Below, in pieces: positions 1 to 7,744 of a stretch of DNA of 64,000 nt. A model generated the notes under the pieces. The model was given only the letters and a program-made list of their open reading frames with translations, was not told where the DNA came from and ran no database searches. The stretch comes from Enterobacter kobei (GTDB lineage Bacteria > Pseudomonadota > Gammaproteobacteria > Enterobacterales > Enterobacteriaceae), in assembly GCF_018323985.1 (NCBI RefSeq), contig NZ_AP024590.1, positions 3,410,001 to 3,474,000 on the forward strand, written 5' to 3'. Within the stretch, counting starts at the first letter, position 1. Every line of letters starts with the position of its first letter. Made by a program: the position numbers and the translations under genes.

Positions 1-679
1 CGCCGCCGTGAATATCGAATTGGTGACCCAGCTGTTTGCAGTTCATCGCCGAGCACTCAATGTGCCAGCCAGGACGGCCTTCGCCCCACGGCGACGGCCA
101 GCTCGGTTCGCCCGGCTTGGACATTTTCCACAGCACGAAATCCATCGGGTTGCGTTTAATGTCAGCCACTTCAACGCGCGCGCCGGCCTGTAGCTGGTCC
201 AGATCCTGACGGGACAATTTGCCGTAGTTTGGATCGGTGGGCACCGAGAACATCACGTCGCCGTTATCAGCCACATAGGCATGACCACGGTTAATCAGCC
301 GCTCAGTAATCTCGATAATTTCATGGATATGGTGGGTGGCGCGCGGCTCGCTGTCCGGGCGCAGAATGTTCAGCGCGTCAAAATCCGCGTGCATTTCACC
401 GATCATACGATCCACCAGCGCGACAAAATCCTCGCCGTTTTCATTGGCGCGCTTAATGATTTTGTCATCAATATCGGTGATGTTACGCACATACTTCAGC
501 TTATAGCCGAGGAAACGCAGGTAGCGCGCCACCACATCAAAGGCCACAAAAGTACGGCCATGGCCGATATGACACAGATCGTAAACGGTGATACCACACA
601 CGTACATGCCCACTTCACCGGCATGGATAGGTTTGAATTCCTCTTTCTGGCGCGTCAGGGTATTAAAAATTTTAAGCAT
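1..679 (-). CDS. cysS: Cysteinyl-tRNA synthetase, N-terminal part (runs off the window)
   Basis: Charges tRNA-Cys with cysteine in the cytoplasm. The window holds the first 226 codons of an enzyme usually of about 461 residues; the C-terminal half lies beyond base 1. The N-terminus MLKIFNTLTRQKEEF, the zinc-ligand region MYVCGITVYD and the class I signature HIGHGRT are visible, followed by NITDIDDKI and the GWHIECSAM segment typical of CysRS. Start is the ATG at 677-679. It is divergent from ppiB, with about 170 bp shared for promoters, the arrangement found in E. coli. Identification is secure; only the truncation by the window edge is unusual. Confidence 0.97.
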   Translation of the reverse strand, partial: MLKIFNTLTRQKEEFKPIHAGEVGMYVCGITVYDLCHIGHGRTFVAFDVVARYLRFLGYKLKYVRNITDIDDKIIKRANENGEDFVALVDRMIGEMHADFDALNILRPDSEPRATHHIHEIIEITERLINRGHAYVADNGDVMFSVPTDPNYGKLSRQDLDQLQAGARVEVADIKRNPMDFVLWKMSKPGEPSWPSPWGEGRPGWHIECSAMNCKQLGHQFDIHGG

Positions 680-853
680 CGAAGATTCCGTTTAGACGTG
701 TGTGGAGAATATCTTTCGTATCATAACCATATTTCAGCAGCGAAGCAGCACCCTTTGCAAGGTGATCGAACCTCAGGGTTATGCTATAAAAGGCGATTAT
801 CTCTGGCCCCTTGCCGGGTCGACGCGACTTACCAAACAGAACAGGATGCAACA

Positions 854-1348
854 ATGGTTACTTTCCACACTAATCACGGCGATATCGTAATCAAAACCTT
901 TGATGATAAAGCACCTGAAACCGTTAAAAACTTCCTCGACTACTGCCGTGAAGGTTTTTACGACAACACCATTTTCCACCGTGTGATCAATGGTTTTATG
1001 ATCCAGGGCGGCGGTTTTGAACCGGGTATGAAGCAGAAAGAGACCAAAGAGGCGATCAAAAACGAAGCGAACAACGGTCTGAAAAACACCCGTGGTACGC
1101 TGGCAATGGCCCGTACTCAGGCTCCGCACTCTGCTACCGCGCAGTTCTTCATCAACGTGGTAGATAACGACTTCCTGAACTTCAGCGGTGAAAACCTGCA
1201 GGGCTGGGGTTATTGCGTATTCGCCGAAGTGGCTGAAGGCATGGACGTGGTTGATAAAATCAAAGCGGTTGCGACCGGTCGCAGCGGTATGCATCAGGAC
1301 GTGCCGAAAGAAGACGTGATCATTAAAAGCGTGACCGTCAGCGAGTAA
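854..1348 (+). CDS. ppiB: Peptidyl-prolyl cis-trans isomerase B (cyclophilin)
   Basis: Cytoplasmic cyclophilin that isomerises Xaa-Pro bonds during folding. The 164 residues equal the E. coli length when the ATG at 854 is used; upstream in-frame codons are non-coding cysS-ppiB spacer. Visible cyclophilin elements are FHRVINGFMIQGGG, then GTLAMART, SATAQFFINV and the tail GRSGMHQDVPKEDVII. There is no signal peptide, which separates it from periplasmic PpiA. Its stop lies 3 nt before the GTG of lpxH, so the two genes are probably co-transcribed. Confidence 0.97.
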   Translation: MVTFHTNHGDIVIKTFDDKAPETVKNFLDYCREGFYDNTIFHRVINGFMIQGGGFEPGMKQKETKEAIKNEANNGLKNTRGTLAMARTQAPHSATAQFFINVVDNDFLNFSGENLQGWGYCVFAEVAEGMDVVDKIKAVATGRSGMHQDVPKEDVIIKSVTVSE

Positions 1349-1351
1349 TCG

Positions 1352-2074
1352 GTGGCAACACTCTTTATTGCAGATCTCCATCTGCAAACAGAAGAACCGG
1401 CGATCACCGCCGGTTTTCTGCGTTTTCTGGCCGGTACGGCGCAGGAAGCCGATGCGCTGTACATTCTGGGCGATCTGTTTGAAGCCTGGATCGGCGATGA
1501 CGATCCCAACCCGCTGCATCGCCAGATTGCCGCCGCCCTGAAAGCGCTGGCTGATTCCGGCGTCCCGGTTTATTTCCTTCACGGCAATCGTGATTTTCTG
1601 CTCGGTCAGCGCTTTGCGCGTGAAAGCGGCATGACGCTGCTGCCGGAAGAAAAGGTGCTTGAGCTGTACGGTAAACGGCTGTTGATCCTACACGGCGACA
1701 CCCTGTGTACCGATGACGCGGGCTATCAGGCGTTTCGCGCTAAAGTCCACCAGCCCTGGCTGCAAAAACTGTTTCTCGCCCTGCCGCTGTTTATCCGTAT
1801 GCGTATCGCCGCGAAAATGCGCGCTGACAGCACCTCCGCCAACCGCAACAAATCCCAGGCTATCATGGACGTCAACCCACAGGCAGTGGTGAACGTGTTG
1901 GAAAAAAATCAGGTGCAGCATCTGATCCACGGTCATACCCATCGCCCGGACATCCACACGCTGACCGCCAACGGCGCGCCCGCGCATCGTTATGTGTTGG
2001 GAGCCTGGCATCAGGAAGGTTCGATGGTGAAGGTGACAGATGACAAGATTGAACTGATCGCGTTTCCCTTCTGA
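1352..2074 (+). CDS. lpxH: UDP-2,3-diacylglucosamine pyrophosphatase LpxH
   Basis: Removes UMP from UDP-2,3-diacylglucosamine to give lipid X, the fourth step of lipid A synthesis, at the inner membrane face. The protein has 240 residues and calcineurin-like metallophosphoesterase motifs in order: ADLHLQ, GDLFEAW, GNRDF, HGDT and HGHTHRP, which bind the two metals. Translation starts at a GTG 3 nt after the ppiB stop; the E. coli gene also starts with GTG. The spacing implies an operon with ppiB. Confidence 0.97.
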   Translation: MATLFIADLHLQTEEPAITAGFLRFLAGTAQEADALYILGDLFEAWIGDDDPNPLHRQIAAALKALADSGVPVYFLHGNRDFLLGQRFARESGMTLLPEEKVLELYGKRLLILHGDTLCTDDAGYQAFRAKVHQPWLQKLFLALPLFIRMRIAAKMRADSTSANRNKSQAIMDVNPQAVVNVLEKNQVQHLIHGHTHRPDIHTLTANGAPAHRYVLGAWHQEGSMVKVTDDKIELIAFPF

Positions 2075-2105
2075 GAAAACGCCTCTATTTGGCCTTTACC
2101 GCGTT

Positions 2106-2121
2106 ACGCAACCGTTTTCCT
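2106..2121 (+). promoter_or_regulatory. PurR operator of purEK
   Basis: The 16-mer ACGCAACCGTTTTCCT matches the PurR consensus ACGCAAACGTTTTCNT closely and lies about 75 bp before purE, where E. coli purEK also carries its PurR box. It implies repression of purEK by PurR with hypoxanthine or guanine. The site is seen in the sequence; the binding is inferred. Confidence 0.85.
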
Positions 2122-2193
2122 TGGTGGTATTCCATGCTATTCTCTGTGGCCTTAAAAGCAGTCTGAAGCACACCCACAGGAGTTTTAAGGCGC

Positions 2194-2703
2194 ATGTCTT
2201 CCCGCAATAATCCGGCGCGTATCGCCATCGTGATGGGGTCCAAAAGCGACTGGGCAACCATGCAGTTCGCCACTGAAATCCTCGATCTTCTGCACGTTCC
2301 TTACCATGTTGAAGTGGTTTCCGCACATCGCACTCCTGACAAACTGTTCAGCTTCGCCGAAAGCGCAGAGCAGAACGGTTTTCAGGTGATCATTGCCGGT
2401 GCAGGGGGTGCTGCACATCTGCCGGGCATGATTGCCGCCAAAACGCTGGTGCCGGTGCTGGGTGTGCCCGTGCAAAGCGCCGCATTAAGCGGTGTCGACA
2501 GCCTTTACTCCATCGTGCAGATGCCGCGCGGTATTCCGGTTGGAACGCTGGCGATCGGTAAAGCCGGTGCGGCTAATGCCGCGCTGCTGGCGGCGCAGAT
2601 CCTCGCCACCCACGATCGCGACCTGCATCAGCGCCTGGTTGAATGGCGTCAAAGCCAGACGGATGAAGTGCTGGATAACCCGGATCCGCGGAGCGAAGCA
2701 TGA
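2194..2703 (+). CDS. purE: N5-carboxyaminoimidazole ribonucleotide mutase
   Basis: Converts N5-CAIR to CAIR in de novo purine synthesis, acting on the product of PurK. It has 169 residues, the E. coli size. The class I PurE signatures IVMGSKSDW near the N-terminus (nucleotide phosphate binding), SAHRTPD and AGAGGAAHLPGM are present. The start has a good upstream AGGAG 11 nt away. The end overlaps purK by 4 nt (ATGA), indicating translational coupling. A PurR box lies upstream. Confidence 0.98.
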   Translation: MSSRNNPARIAIVMGSKSDWATMQFATEILDLLHVPYHVEVVSAHRTPDKLFSFAESAEQNGFQVIIAGAGGAAHLPGMIAAKTLVPVLGVPVQSAALSGVDSLYSIVQMPRGIPVGTLAIGKAGAANAALLAAQILATHDRDLHQRLVEWRQSQTDEVLDNPDPRSEA

Positions 2704-3767
2704 AACAGGTCTGTATTTTAGGTAACGGACAGCTTGGCCGTATGCTGCGCCAGGCCGGTGAGCCGCTGGGTATCACCGTATGGCCGGTGGGACTGGATGC
2801 GGAGCCGGAAGCCGTGCCTTTCGCGCAAAGCGTGATCACCGCTGAAATCGAGCGCTGGCCGGAAACCGCCCTCACCCGCGAACTGGCCCGTCACCCGGCG
2901 TTCGTCAACCGCGACGTGTTCCCGATCATCGCCGACCGTCTGACGCAAAAGCAGCTGTTCGATACGCTCGCCCTTCCTACCGCCCCCTGGCAGTTGCTGG
3001 CCAGCCGCGATGAGTGGCCCGCCGTGTTTGACCGCCTGGGCGAGCTGGCCATCGTCAAGCGCCGCGTCGGCGGCTATGACGGACGCGGACAGTGGCGTCT
3101 GCGCGCGGACGACACCGATCAGTTGCCGGACGATTGCTACGGTGAATGCATTGTCGAGCAGGGAATTAATTTCTCCGGCGAAGTGTCACTGGTGGGCGCG
3201 CGTGGGCATGACGGCAGCACGGTGTTTTATCCCCTGACGCACAACCTGCATCAGGACGGTATTTTGCGCACCAGCGTTGCTTTCCCGCAGGCGAATGCCG
3301 CCCAGCAAACGCAGGCGGAAACCATGCTCAGCGCGGTGATGAATGAACTGAATTACGTGGGCGTGATGGCGATGGAGTGCTTTGTCACCCCTGCCGGATT
3401 GCTGATCAACGAACTGGCCCCGCGCGTGCACAACAGCGGACACTGGACGCAGAACGGCGCGTCCATCAGCCAGTTCGAGCTGCATCTGCGTGCGATTACC
3501 GGGCTGCCGATGCCGCAACCGGTGATTAACAGCCCTTCGGTAATGATCAACCTGATCGGCAGCGATCTGAATTATGACTGGCTGAAGCTGCCGCTGGTGC
3601 ATCTGCACTGGTACGACAAAGAGGTGCGCCCGGGCCGCAAGGTCGGGCATCTTAATCTGAATGATGCTGACACCGATCGTCTGAGCGCCACCCTTGAAGC
3701 TATGCTCCCGCTACTGCCGCCGGAATACGCCAGCGGCATCGCCTGGGCGCAGTCGAAATTAGCGTAA
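2700..3767 (+). CDS. purK: N5-carboxyaminoimidazole ribonucleotide synthetase
   Basis: ATP-grasp enzyme that carboxylates AIR with bicarbonate to N5-CAIR, feeding PurE. It has 355 residues. The N-terminal VCILGNGQLGRMLRQAG is the PreATP-grasp nucleotide-like fold, VKRRVGGYDGRGQW is the ATP-grasp loop, and NELAPRVHNSGHWTQNG is the conserved C-terminal catalytic segment. The start codon overlaps the purE stop. A REP-like hairpin follows the stop codon. In E. coli arcC and the allantoin region follow; here selU follows directly. Confidence 0.98.
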   Translation: MKQVCILGNGQLGRMLRQAGEPLGITVWPVGLDAEPEAVPFAQSVITAEIERWPETALTRELARHPAFVNRDVFPIIADRLTQKQLFDTLALPTAPWQLLASRDEWPAVFDRLGELAIVKRRVGGYDGRGQWRLRADDTDQLPDDCYGECIVEQGINFSGEVSLVGARGHDGSTVFYPLTHNLHQDGILRTSVAFPQANAAQQTQAETMLSAVMNELNYVGVMAMECFVTPAGLLINELAPRVHNSGHWTQNGASISQFELHLRAITGLPMPQPVINSPSVMINLIGSDLNYDWLKLPLVHLHWYDKEVRPGRKVGHLNLNDADTDRLSATLEAMLPLLPPEYASGIAWAQSKLA

Positions 3768-3773
3768 ACACTG

Positions 3774-3805
3774 TTGCCCGGCGGCGCAGGCTTGCCGGGC
3801 CTACG
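3774..3805. repeat. REP-like palindromic element after purK
   Basis: An imperfect GC-rich inverted repeat of the form GCCCGGCGGCGC / GCTTGCCGGGCCTAC lies just after purK. It has the sequence style of enterobacterial REP/BIME units. A near copy occurs at 13154-13185 after cnoX. Likely role is 3'-end mRNA stabilisation or termination. Confidence 0.75.
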
Positions 3806-3918
3806 AAAATCCCCCTCCACGCTTTCCCCCATCATTTTTCCCCTATCGCACAAATGAACGCGTAAAATACGGCCATCTGACGTACAACGTCGTTTTTTGA
3901 TGTGCAGAAGGAAGTCCC

Positions 3919-4992
3919 ATGAACGAAGGCATGGATTATGGCGCGATCCTCGCCGCTGATACGCCGCTGCTGGACGTGCGCGCCCCGGTCGAATTTACCC
4001 AGGGAGCGATGCCGTCGGCGCTGAATCTTCCGCTGATGAATGACGACGAGCGGGCGGCGGTCGGCACCTGTTATAAACGCCACGGCCCGGAAGCCGCGTT
4101 AAAACTCGGGCATCAACTGGTGTCCGGTATCACGCGCGAGCAGCGCATTCAGGCCTGGCGTGATGCCTGCCAGCGCCATCCTGACGGCTATTTATGCTGC
4201 GCCCGTGGCGGCCAGCGTTCCCATATCACCCAGCAGTGGCTGCGCGAGACGGGCACTGATTACCCGTTAATTCCCGGTGGCTATAAAGCACTGCGCCAGG
4301 CGGCGATCCAGGCAACCGAGCAGCGCGTGCAGCGTCCGCTGATCCTGATCGGCGGCTGCACCGGCAGCGGTAAAACGGATCTGGTGCGCCAGCATCCTGA
4401 CGGTATCGATCTGGAAGGTCTGGCCCGCCATCGCGGTTCGTCATTTGGCCGCACGCTGCAAGCGCAACTTTCCCAGGCCAGCTTTGAGAACGCGCTGGCG
4501 GTGAAACTGCTTAAGCGGGATGCGGCGCGCTGGGTGCTGGAAGATGAAGGCCGGATGATCGGTGCCAACCATCTGCCGGCATGCCTGCGCGATCGCATGG
4601 CGCAGTCGCCCATCGCCGTGGTGGATGATCCGTTCGACCTGCGCGTGGCGCGTCTGCATGAGGAGTATTTTGTGCGTATGCAGCGCGACTTTACCGCCGC
4701 CTGTGGCGCAGACGCGGGCTGGCAGGCCTATGCCGAATACCTGCATCACGGGTTGTTTGCTATTCGTCGCCGTCTGGGCTTGCAACGCTTTGCCGAGCTG
4801 AGCGCGCATCTTGATACGGCGCTGACCATCCAGCAGCAGCACGGCGACACTCGTGGACACGACGCCTGGCTGGTGCCGTTACTGAGGGAATATTACGATC
4901 CGATGTACCGCTATCAGCTGGAAAAGAAAGCCGCGAAAATCGTCTTTCGCGGCTCATGGCAGGAGGTCAACGGCTGGCTGCAACAGGGGTAA
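3919..4992 (+). CDS. selU: tRNA 2-selenouridine synthase (rhodanese + P-loop)
   Basis: Replaces sulfur by selenium in the wobble 2-thiouridine of tRNA Lys, Glu and Gln via a geranylated intermediate (also called mnmH or ybbB). The 357 residues hold an N-terminal rhodanese domain (LLDVRAPVEF, catalytic Cys in YLCCARGGQRS near residues 91-101) and a P-loop domain with GGCTGSGKTDL. E. coli SelU is about 364 residues. A CysX tandem pair (CC) is present at the active loop. Its stop codon touches the stop of the convergent ABC permease gene. Selenophosphate from SelD elsewhere would be the selenium donor. Confidence 0.94.
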   Translation: MNEGMDYGAILAADTPLLDVRAPVEFTQGAMPSALNLPLMNDDERAAVGTCYKRHGPEAALKLGHQLVSGITREQRIQAWRDACQRHPDGYLCCARGGQRSHITQQWLRETGTDYPLIPGGYKALRQAAIQATEQRVQRPLILIGGCTGSGKTDLVRQHPDGIDLEGLARHRGSSFGRTLQAQLSQASFENALAVKLLKRDAARWVLEDEGRMIGANHLPACLRDRMAQSPIAVVDDPFDLRVARLHEEYFVRMQRDFTAACGADAGWQAYAEYLHHGLFAIRRRLGLQRFAELSAHLDTALTIQQQHGDTRGHDAWLVPLLREYYDPMYRYQLEKKAAKIVFRGSWQEVNGWLQQG

Positions 4993-5652
4993 TCAGTGGC
5001 GGCCCCGCTTGTCTGCCCGCGCGGCCAGCCAGTCGCCCAGCATCTGCACCACCTGCACCAGGATAATCAGCGCGATCACCGTCACCACCATCACCTGCGT
5101 TTCGTAGCGGTAGTAGCCATAACGGATCGCCAGATCCCCCACGCCACCGCCACCGACGATCCCGGCCATCGCCGAGTAACCAATCAGGCTGACCAGCGTG
5201 ATGGTCAATCCGCGCAGCAGTCCGGCGCTGGCTTCCGGCAACAGCACGGTGCAAATAATACGCATTGGACTGGCCCCGAAAGCTTCCGCCGCCTCGATAA
5301 TGCCTTTATCCACTTCCCGCAGCGCGCCGTCCACCAGCCGCGCATAGAAGGCAATGGCGGCCACCGACAGCGGCACAGACGCGGCAATCGGGCCGATAGT
5401 GTTGCCGAGCAGAAACTGTGTCAGCGGCAGGAGCAGCACCAGCAGGATGACAAAAGGCACCGAGCGAATAATATTTACCAGCACGGAGCTAATGAGATAG
5501 ACGCCGCGATTCTGCCAGAACAGGTGGCGATCGGTAACGAAAATCAGAAAGCCCAGCGGTAATCCGCCGACAATCGCCAGCACTGTCGAAATGCTCAGCA
5601 TCTGGAAAGTTTCATTAAACGCCAGCATCAAATCCGGTAATAACTCATCCAC
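4993..5652 (-). CDS. MetI-type ABC transporter permease
   Basis: Inner-membrane permease of a methionine-type (MetNIQ family) importer. The 219 residues carry about five hydrophobic segments and the EAA-like loop EAAEAFGASPMRIICTVLLPEA, followed by GYSAMAGIVGGGGVGDLAIRYGY, a hallmark of MetI. The start is a GTG placed 6 nt after GGAGG within a sequence that is nearly the exact complement of the 16S 3' end; this signal lies inside the end of the upstream ATPase gene, which overlaps it by 8 nt. True substrate unknown: canonical metNIQ normally sits elsewhere (near rcsF in E. coli), so this is likely a paralogue. Confidence 0.9.
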   Translation of the reverse strand: MDELLPDLMLAFNETFQMLSISTVLAIVGGLPLGFLIFVTDRHLFWQNRGVYLISSVLVNIIRSVPFVILLVLLLPLTQFLLGNTIGPIAASVPLSVAAIAFYARLVDGALREVDKGIIEAAEAFGASPMRIICTVLLPEASAGLLRGLTITLVSLIGYSAMAGIVGGGGVGDLAIRYGYYRYETQVMVVTVIALIILVQVVQMLGDWLAARADKRGRH

Positions 5653-6661
5653 GGATCACCTCCACGCGTGCCGTACGGTTACGAATGTAATCGACAGCGG
5701 CATCCACCGCCGTCGGGTTATCGGGCGCGGTGAGCTGCACGACCAAAATGCCGAGCGCCCGCTCGCCAAGGTATTCGATTTTGCCGTGCAGAATATTCAC
5801 CGCCACGCCAAAGCGGATCGCCGCGTCGGACAGCACCGGCTGTTCCGCTGAATCGCCGATAAACAGGATCTTGAGCAGTTGCCCCGGCAAATGCTGTTGC
5901 AGGCGTTCCGGCAGCGTCAGGTTCAGGGTGTGCGACACCAGTTGCTGCGTGAACGCGTGCTGCGGGTGGGCAAAAATATCAAACACCTCGCCCATCTCCA
6001 CCACTTTGCCGCCGGACATCACCGCCACGCGATCGCAGATGGTTTTGATAACGTTCATTTCATGCGTGATCAGCACGATGGTGATACCGAGGGTGTCATT
6101 GATCTGCTTTAACAGCGCCAGAATAGTGGCAGAGGTTTCCAGATCCAGCGCGGACGTCGGTTCGTCGCACAGCAGAACGTCCGGATGATTGGCAATGGCG
6201 CGGGCAATACCGACGCGCTGTTTCTGCCCGCCGGAAAGCTGGACCGGGTAGCGATTCGCTTTATCCGCCAGGCCCACCAGTTGCAGAATTTCCGCCACGC
6301 GCGGGGCGATTTTCGCCCGCTCCCAGCCCGCCGCTTTCAGGCTAAAAGCGACGTTCTGCGCCACGGTACGGGTATGCATCAGGTTGAAGTGCTGGAAGAT
6401 CATGCCGATACGCTGACGCGCGCGGCGCAGGGTGACACCTTCCAGAGCGGAAATCTCAACGCCGTTAATCCTGATACTGCCCTGCGAGGGACGCTGGAGC
6501 GCGTTAAGGGTGCGCAGCAACGTGCTTTTGCCCGCACCGCTGGTGCCGACAATGCCAAAGATCTCGCCCGGCGCAATGCGCAGGCTGACATCGTCCACTG
6601 CCCGGGTCGTCGGGCCTCTACCTGCGGGAAAGTCCACGCAGACGTTATCTATTTCAATCAT
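5645..6661 (-). CDS. MetN-type ABC transporter ATPase with C-terminal NIL domain
   Basis: Energises the neighbouring MetI-like permease by ATP hydrolysis at the inner membrane. The chosen start (ATG 6659-6661, GAGGAC upstream, MIEIDNVCVDF) gives 338 residues, close to E. coli MetN (343). Walker A is GTSGAGKST, the signature LSGGQKQRVGIARA and Walker B VLLCDEPTSALD. After about residue 240 a NIL/ACT-like ligand-binding domain follows (LLKILFIGDSAEQPVLSDA region), which in MetN gives trans-inhibition by substrate. An ATG 18 nt further upstream is possible but has a poorer ribosome site. Confidence 0.92.
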   Translation of the reverse strand: MIEIDNVCVDFPAGRGPTTRAVDDVSLRIAPGEIFGIVGTSGAGKSTLLRTLNALQRPSQGSIRINGVEISALEGVTLRRARQRIGMIFQHFNLMHTRTVAQNVAFSLKAAGWERAKIAPRVAEILQLVGLADKANRYPVQLSGGQKQRVGIARAIANHPDVLLCDEPTSALDLETSATILALLKQINDTLGITIVLITHEMNVIKTICDRVAVMSGGKVVEMGEVFDIFAHPQHAFTQQLVSHTLNLTLPERLQQHLPGQLLKILFIGDSAEQPVLSDAAIRFGVAVNILHGKIEYLGERALGILVVQLTAPDNPTAVDAAVDYIRNRTARVEVIRG

Positions 6662-6720
6662 GCCGTCCTCGAAATGCAAAAGGCAGGCCGCAGCCTGCCA
6701 GAACTAATGCGGTGCGCGGT

Positions 6721-7548
6721 TTATTTTTTATCCGCAGCCACCATCCAGTCGGGTTTCTGGAACGCGCTGTAGACGTGGTTCGGGGAGTCGATCACTGCGC
6801 GGTACGCCGGAGATTTCACCACCTCGACGATGTCTTTCGCGAACGGCTTGTCGGCGTCTTCAGTGCGCACGGCGATGATGTTTTTCAGATTATCATCCAG
6901 CTGTTCCTGCTTGAGCGCAGAGTCCAGCTTCAGACCGGCAGCGATAGCAAAGTTACCGTTGACCAGGGCTGCGGTGGCGCTGTCGAGGGTACGTGGCAAC
7001 TGGGCGGCTTCCAGCGGTTTAAACACCAGCCCTTTCGGGTTAGTGGCAATATCGCGCTCGGAGGCTTTGGTTGGATCGATGTTGTCTTTTATGGTGATCA
7101 AATTCAGGGATTGCAGGAAACGCAGACCACGCGCCAGGTTAGTGGGATCGTTGGACAGGGTCACAATATCCCCCTTCTTCAGCTCATCCAGGCTTTTGAT
7201 CTTGTGCGAATAAAAGCCCATACCGGCAGTTGGCACGTTAATCAGCTTCGTCAGTTTGAGGTTTTTATCGGCGATAAATTTATTGAAATAGAGCGAGTGC
7301 TGGAACAGGTTAGCATCGATGCTACCGTTGGACAGCGCCATGTTCGGCTGCACGTAGTCGCTGAATTCGCGCACCACGACTTTATAGCCTTTCTCTTTCA
7401 GCGATGGCGCGATGGCCTGTTTCACCATGTCACCGTAGGGGCCGGGGGCGACGCCAAAGGTGATGGTTTGTGGATCGCTGGCCTGAGCCAGCCCGCAGGT
7501 TAACAGTAATGCACCGACAGCGGCGCGCACGCTAAAACGACGTCCCAT
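6721..7548 (-). CDS. MetQ/NlpA-family substrate-binding protein, periplasmic rather than lipoprotein
   Basis: Periplasmic binding component of the adjacent importer. The 275 residues begin with a signal peptide (MGRRFSVRAAVGALLLTCG..QA|S) cut most plausibly after AQA. A Cys occurs in LLTC, but Thr before it is a poor lipobox, so lipid anchoring is doubtful, unlike canonical MetQ. The mature part shows family features: ITFGVAPGPYGDMV, EFSDYVQPNMAL..GSIDANLFQH and VNGNFAIAAGL. Order binding protein - ATPase - permease in transcription. Ligand not predictable; methionine-like amino acids or derivatives are the family norm. Confidence 0.9.
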   Translation of the reverse strand: MGRRFSVRAAVGALLLTCGLAQASDPQTITFGVAPGPYGDMVKQAIAPSLKEKGYKVVVREFSDYVQPNMALSNGSIDANLFQHSLYFNKFIADKNLKLTKLINVPTAGMGFYSHKIKSLDELKKGDIVTLSNDPTNLARGLRFLQSLNLITIKDNIDPTKASERDIATNPKGLVFKPLEAAQLPRTLDSATAALVNGNFAIAAGLKLDSALKQEQLDDNLKNIIAVRTEDADKPFAKDIVEVVKSPAYRAVIDSPNHVYSAFQKPDWMVAADKK

Positions 7549-7708
7549 AACTTCTCCTGATCAATGTGATGTGCTGTGTGATGCGCCGTACGACGCGGCG
7601 CATTCGCTTTTTGCTGTGGTTAAGATGGCATAAAGGTCGCGCAGCAGTAATTGAAAATATTTCATGATGCTACGGAGTATGTCACTGAATGACAGGGGAT
7701 CGTGCCTG

Positions 7709-7728
7709 CCCTCTCCCGGGGGAGAGGG
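7709..7728. repeat. CCCTCTCCC / GGGAGAGGG palindrome
   Basis: A perfect 9-bp inverted repeat with a 2-bp centre lies between ybbP and the MetQ-like gene. Related palindromes occur at 20754-20774, 22330-22349 and 27368-27390, all intergenic. It may act as a terminator or be a small dispersed repeat. Confidence 0.7.
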
Positions 7729-7744
7729 ACAGAACGCAGGAAAA

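Noticed and set aside
797..1582. 261-codon open frame antisense to ppiB and lpxH
   Set aside because: Covers two conserved genes on the other strand and shows no domain.
7475..7548. Lipoprotein signal in the first MetQ-like protein (LLTC)
   Set aside because: Thr at the position before Cys is unfavourable and a good signal peptidase I site (AQA) follows, so a soluble form is preferred.
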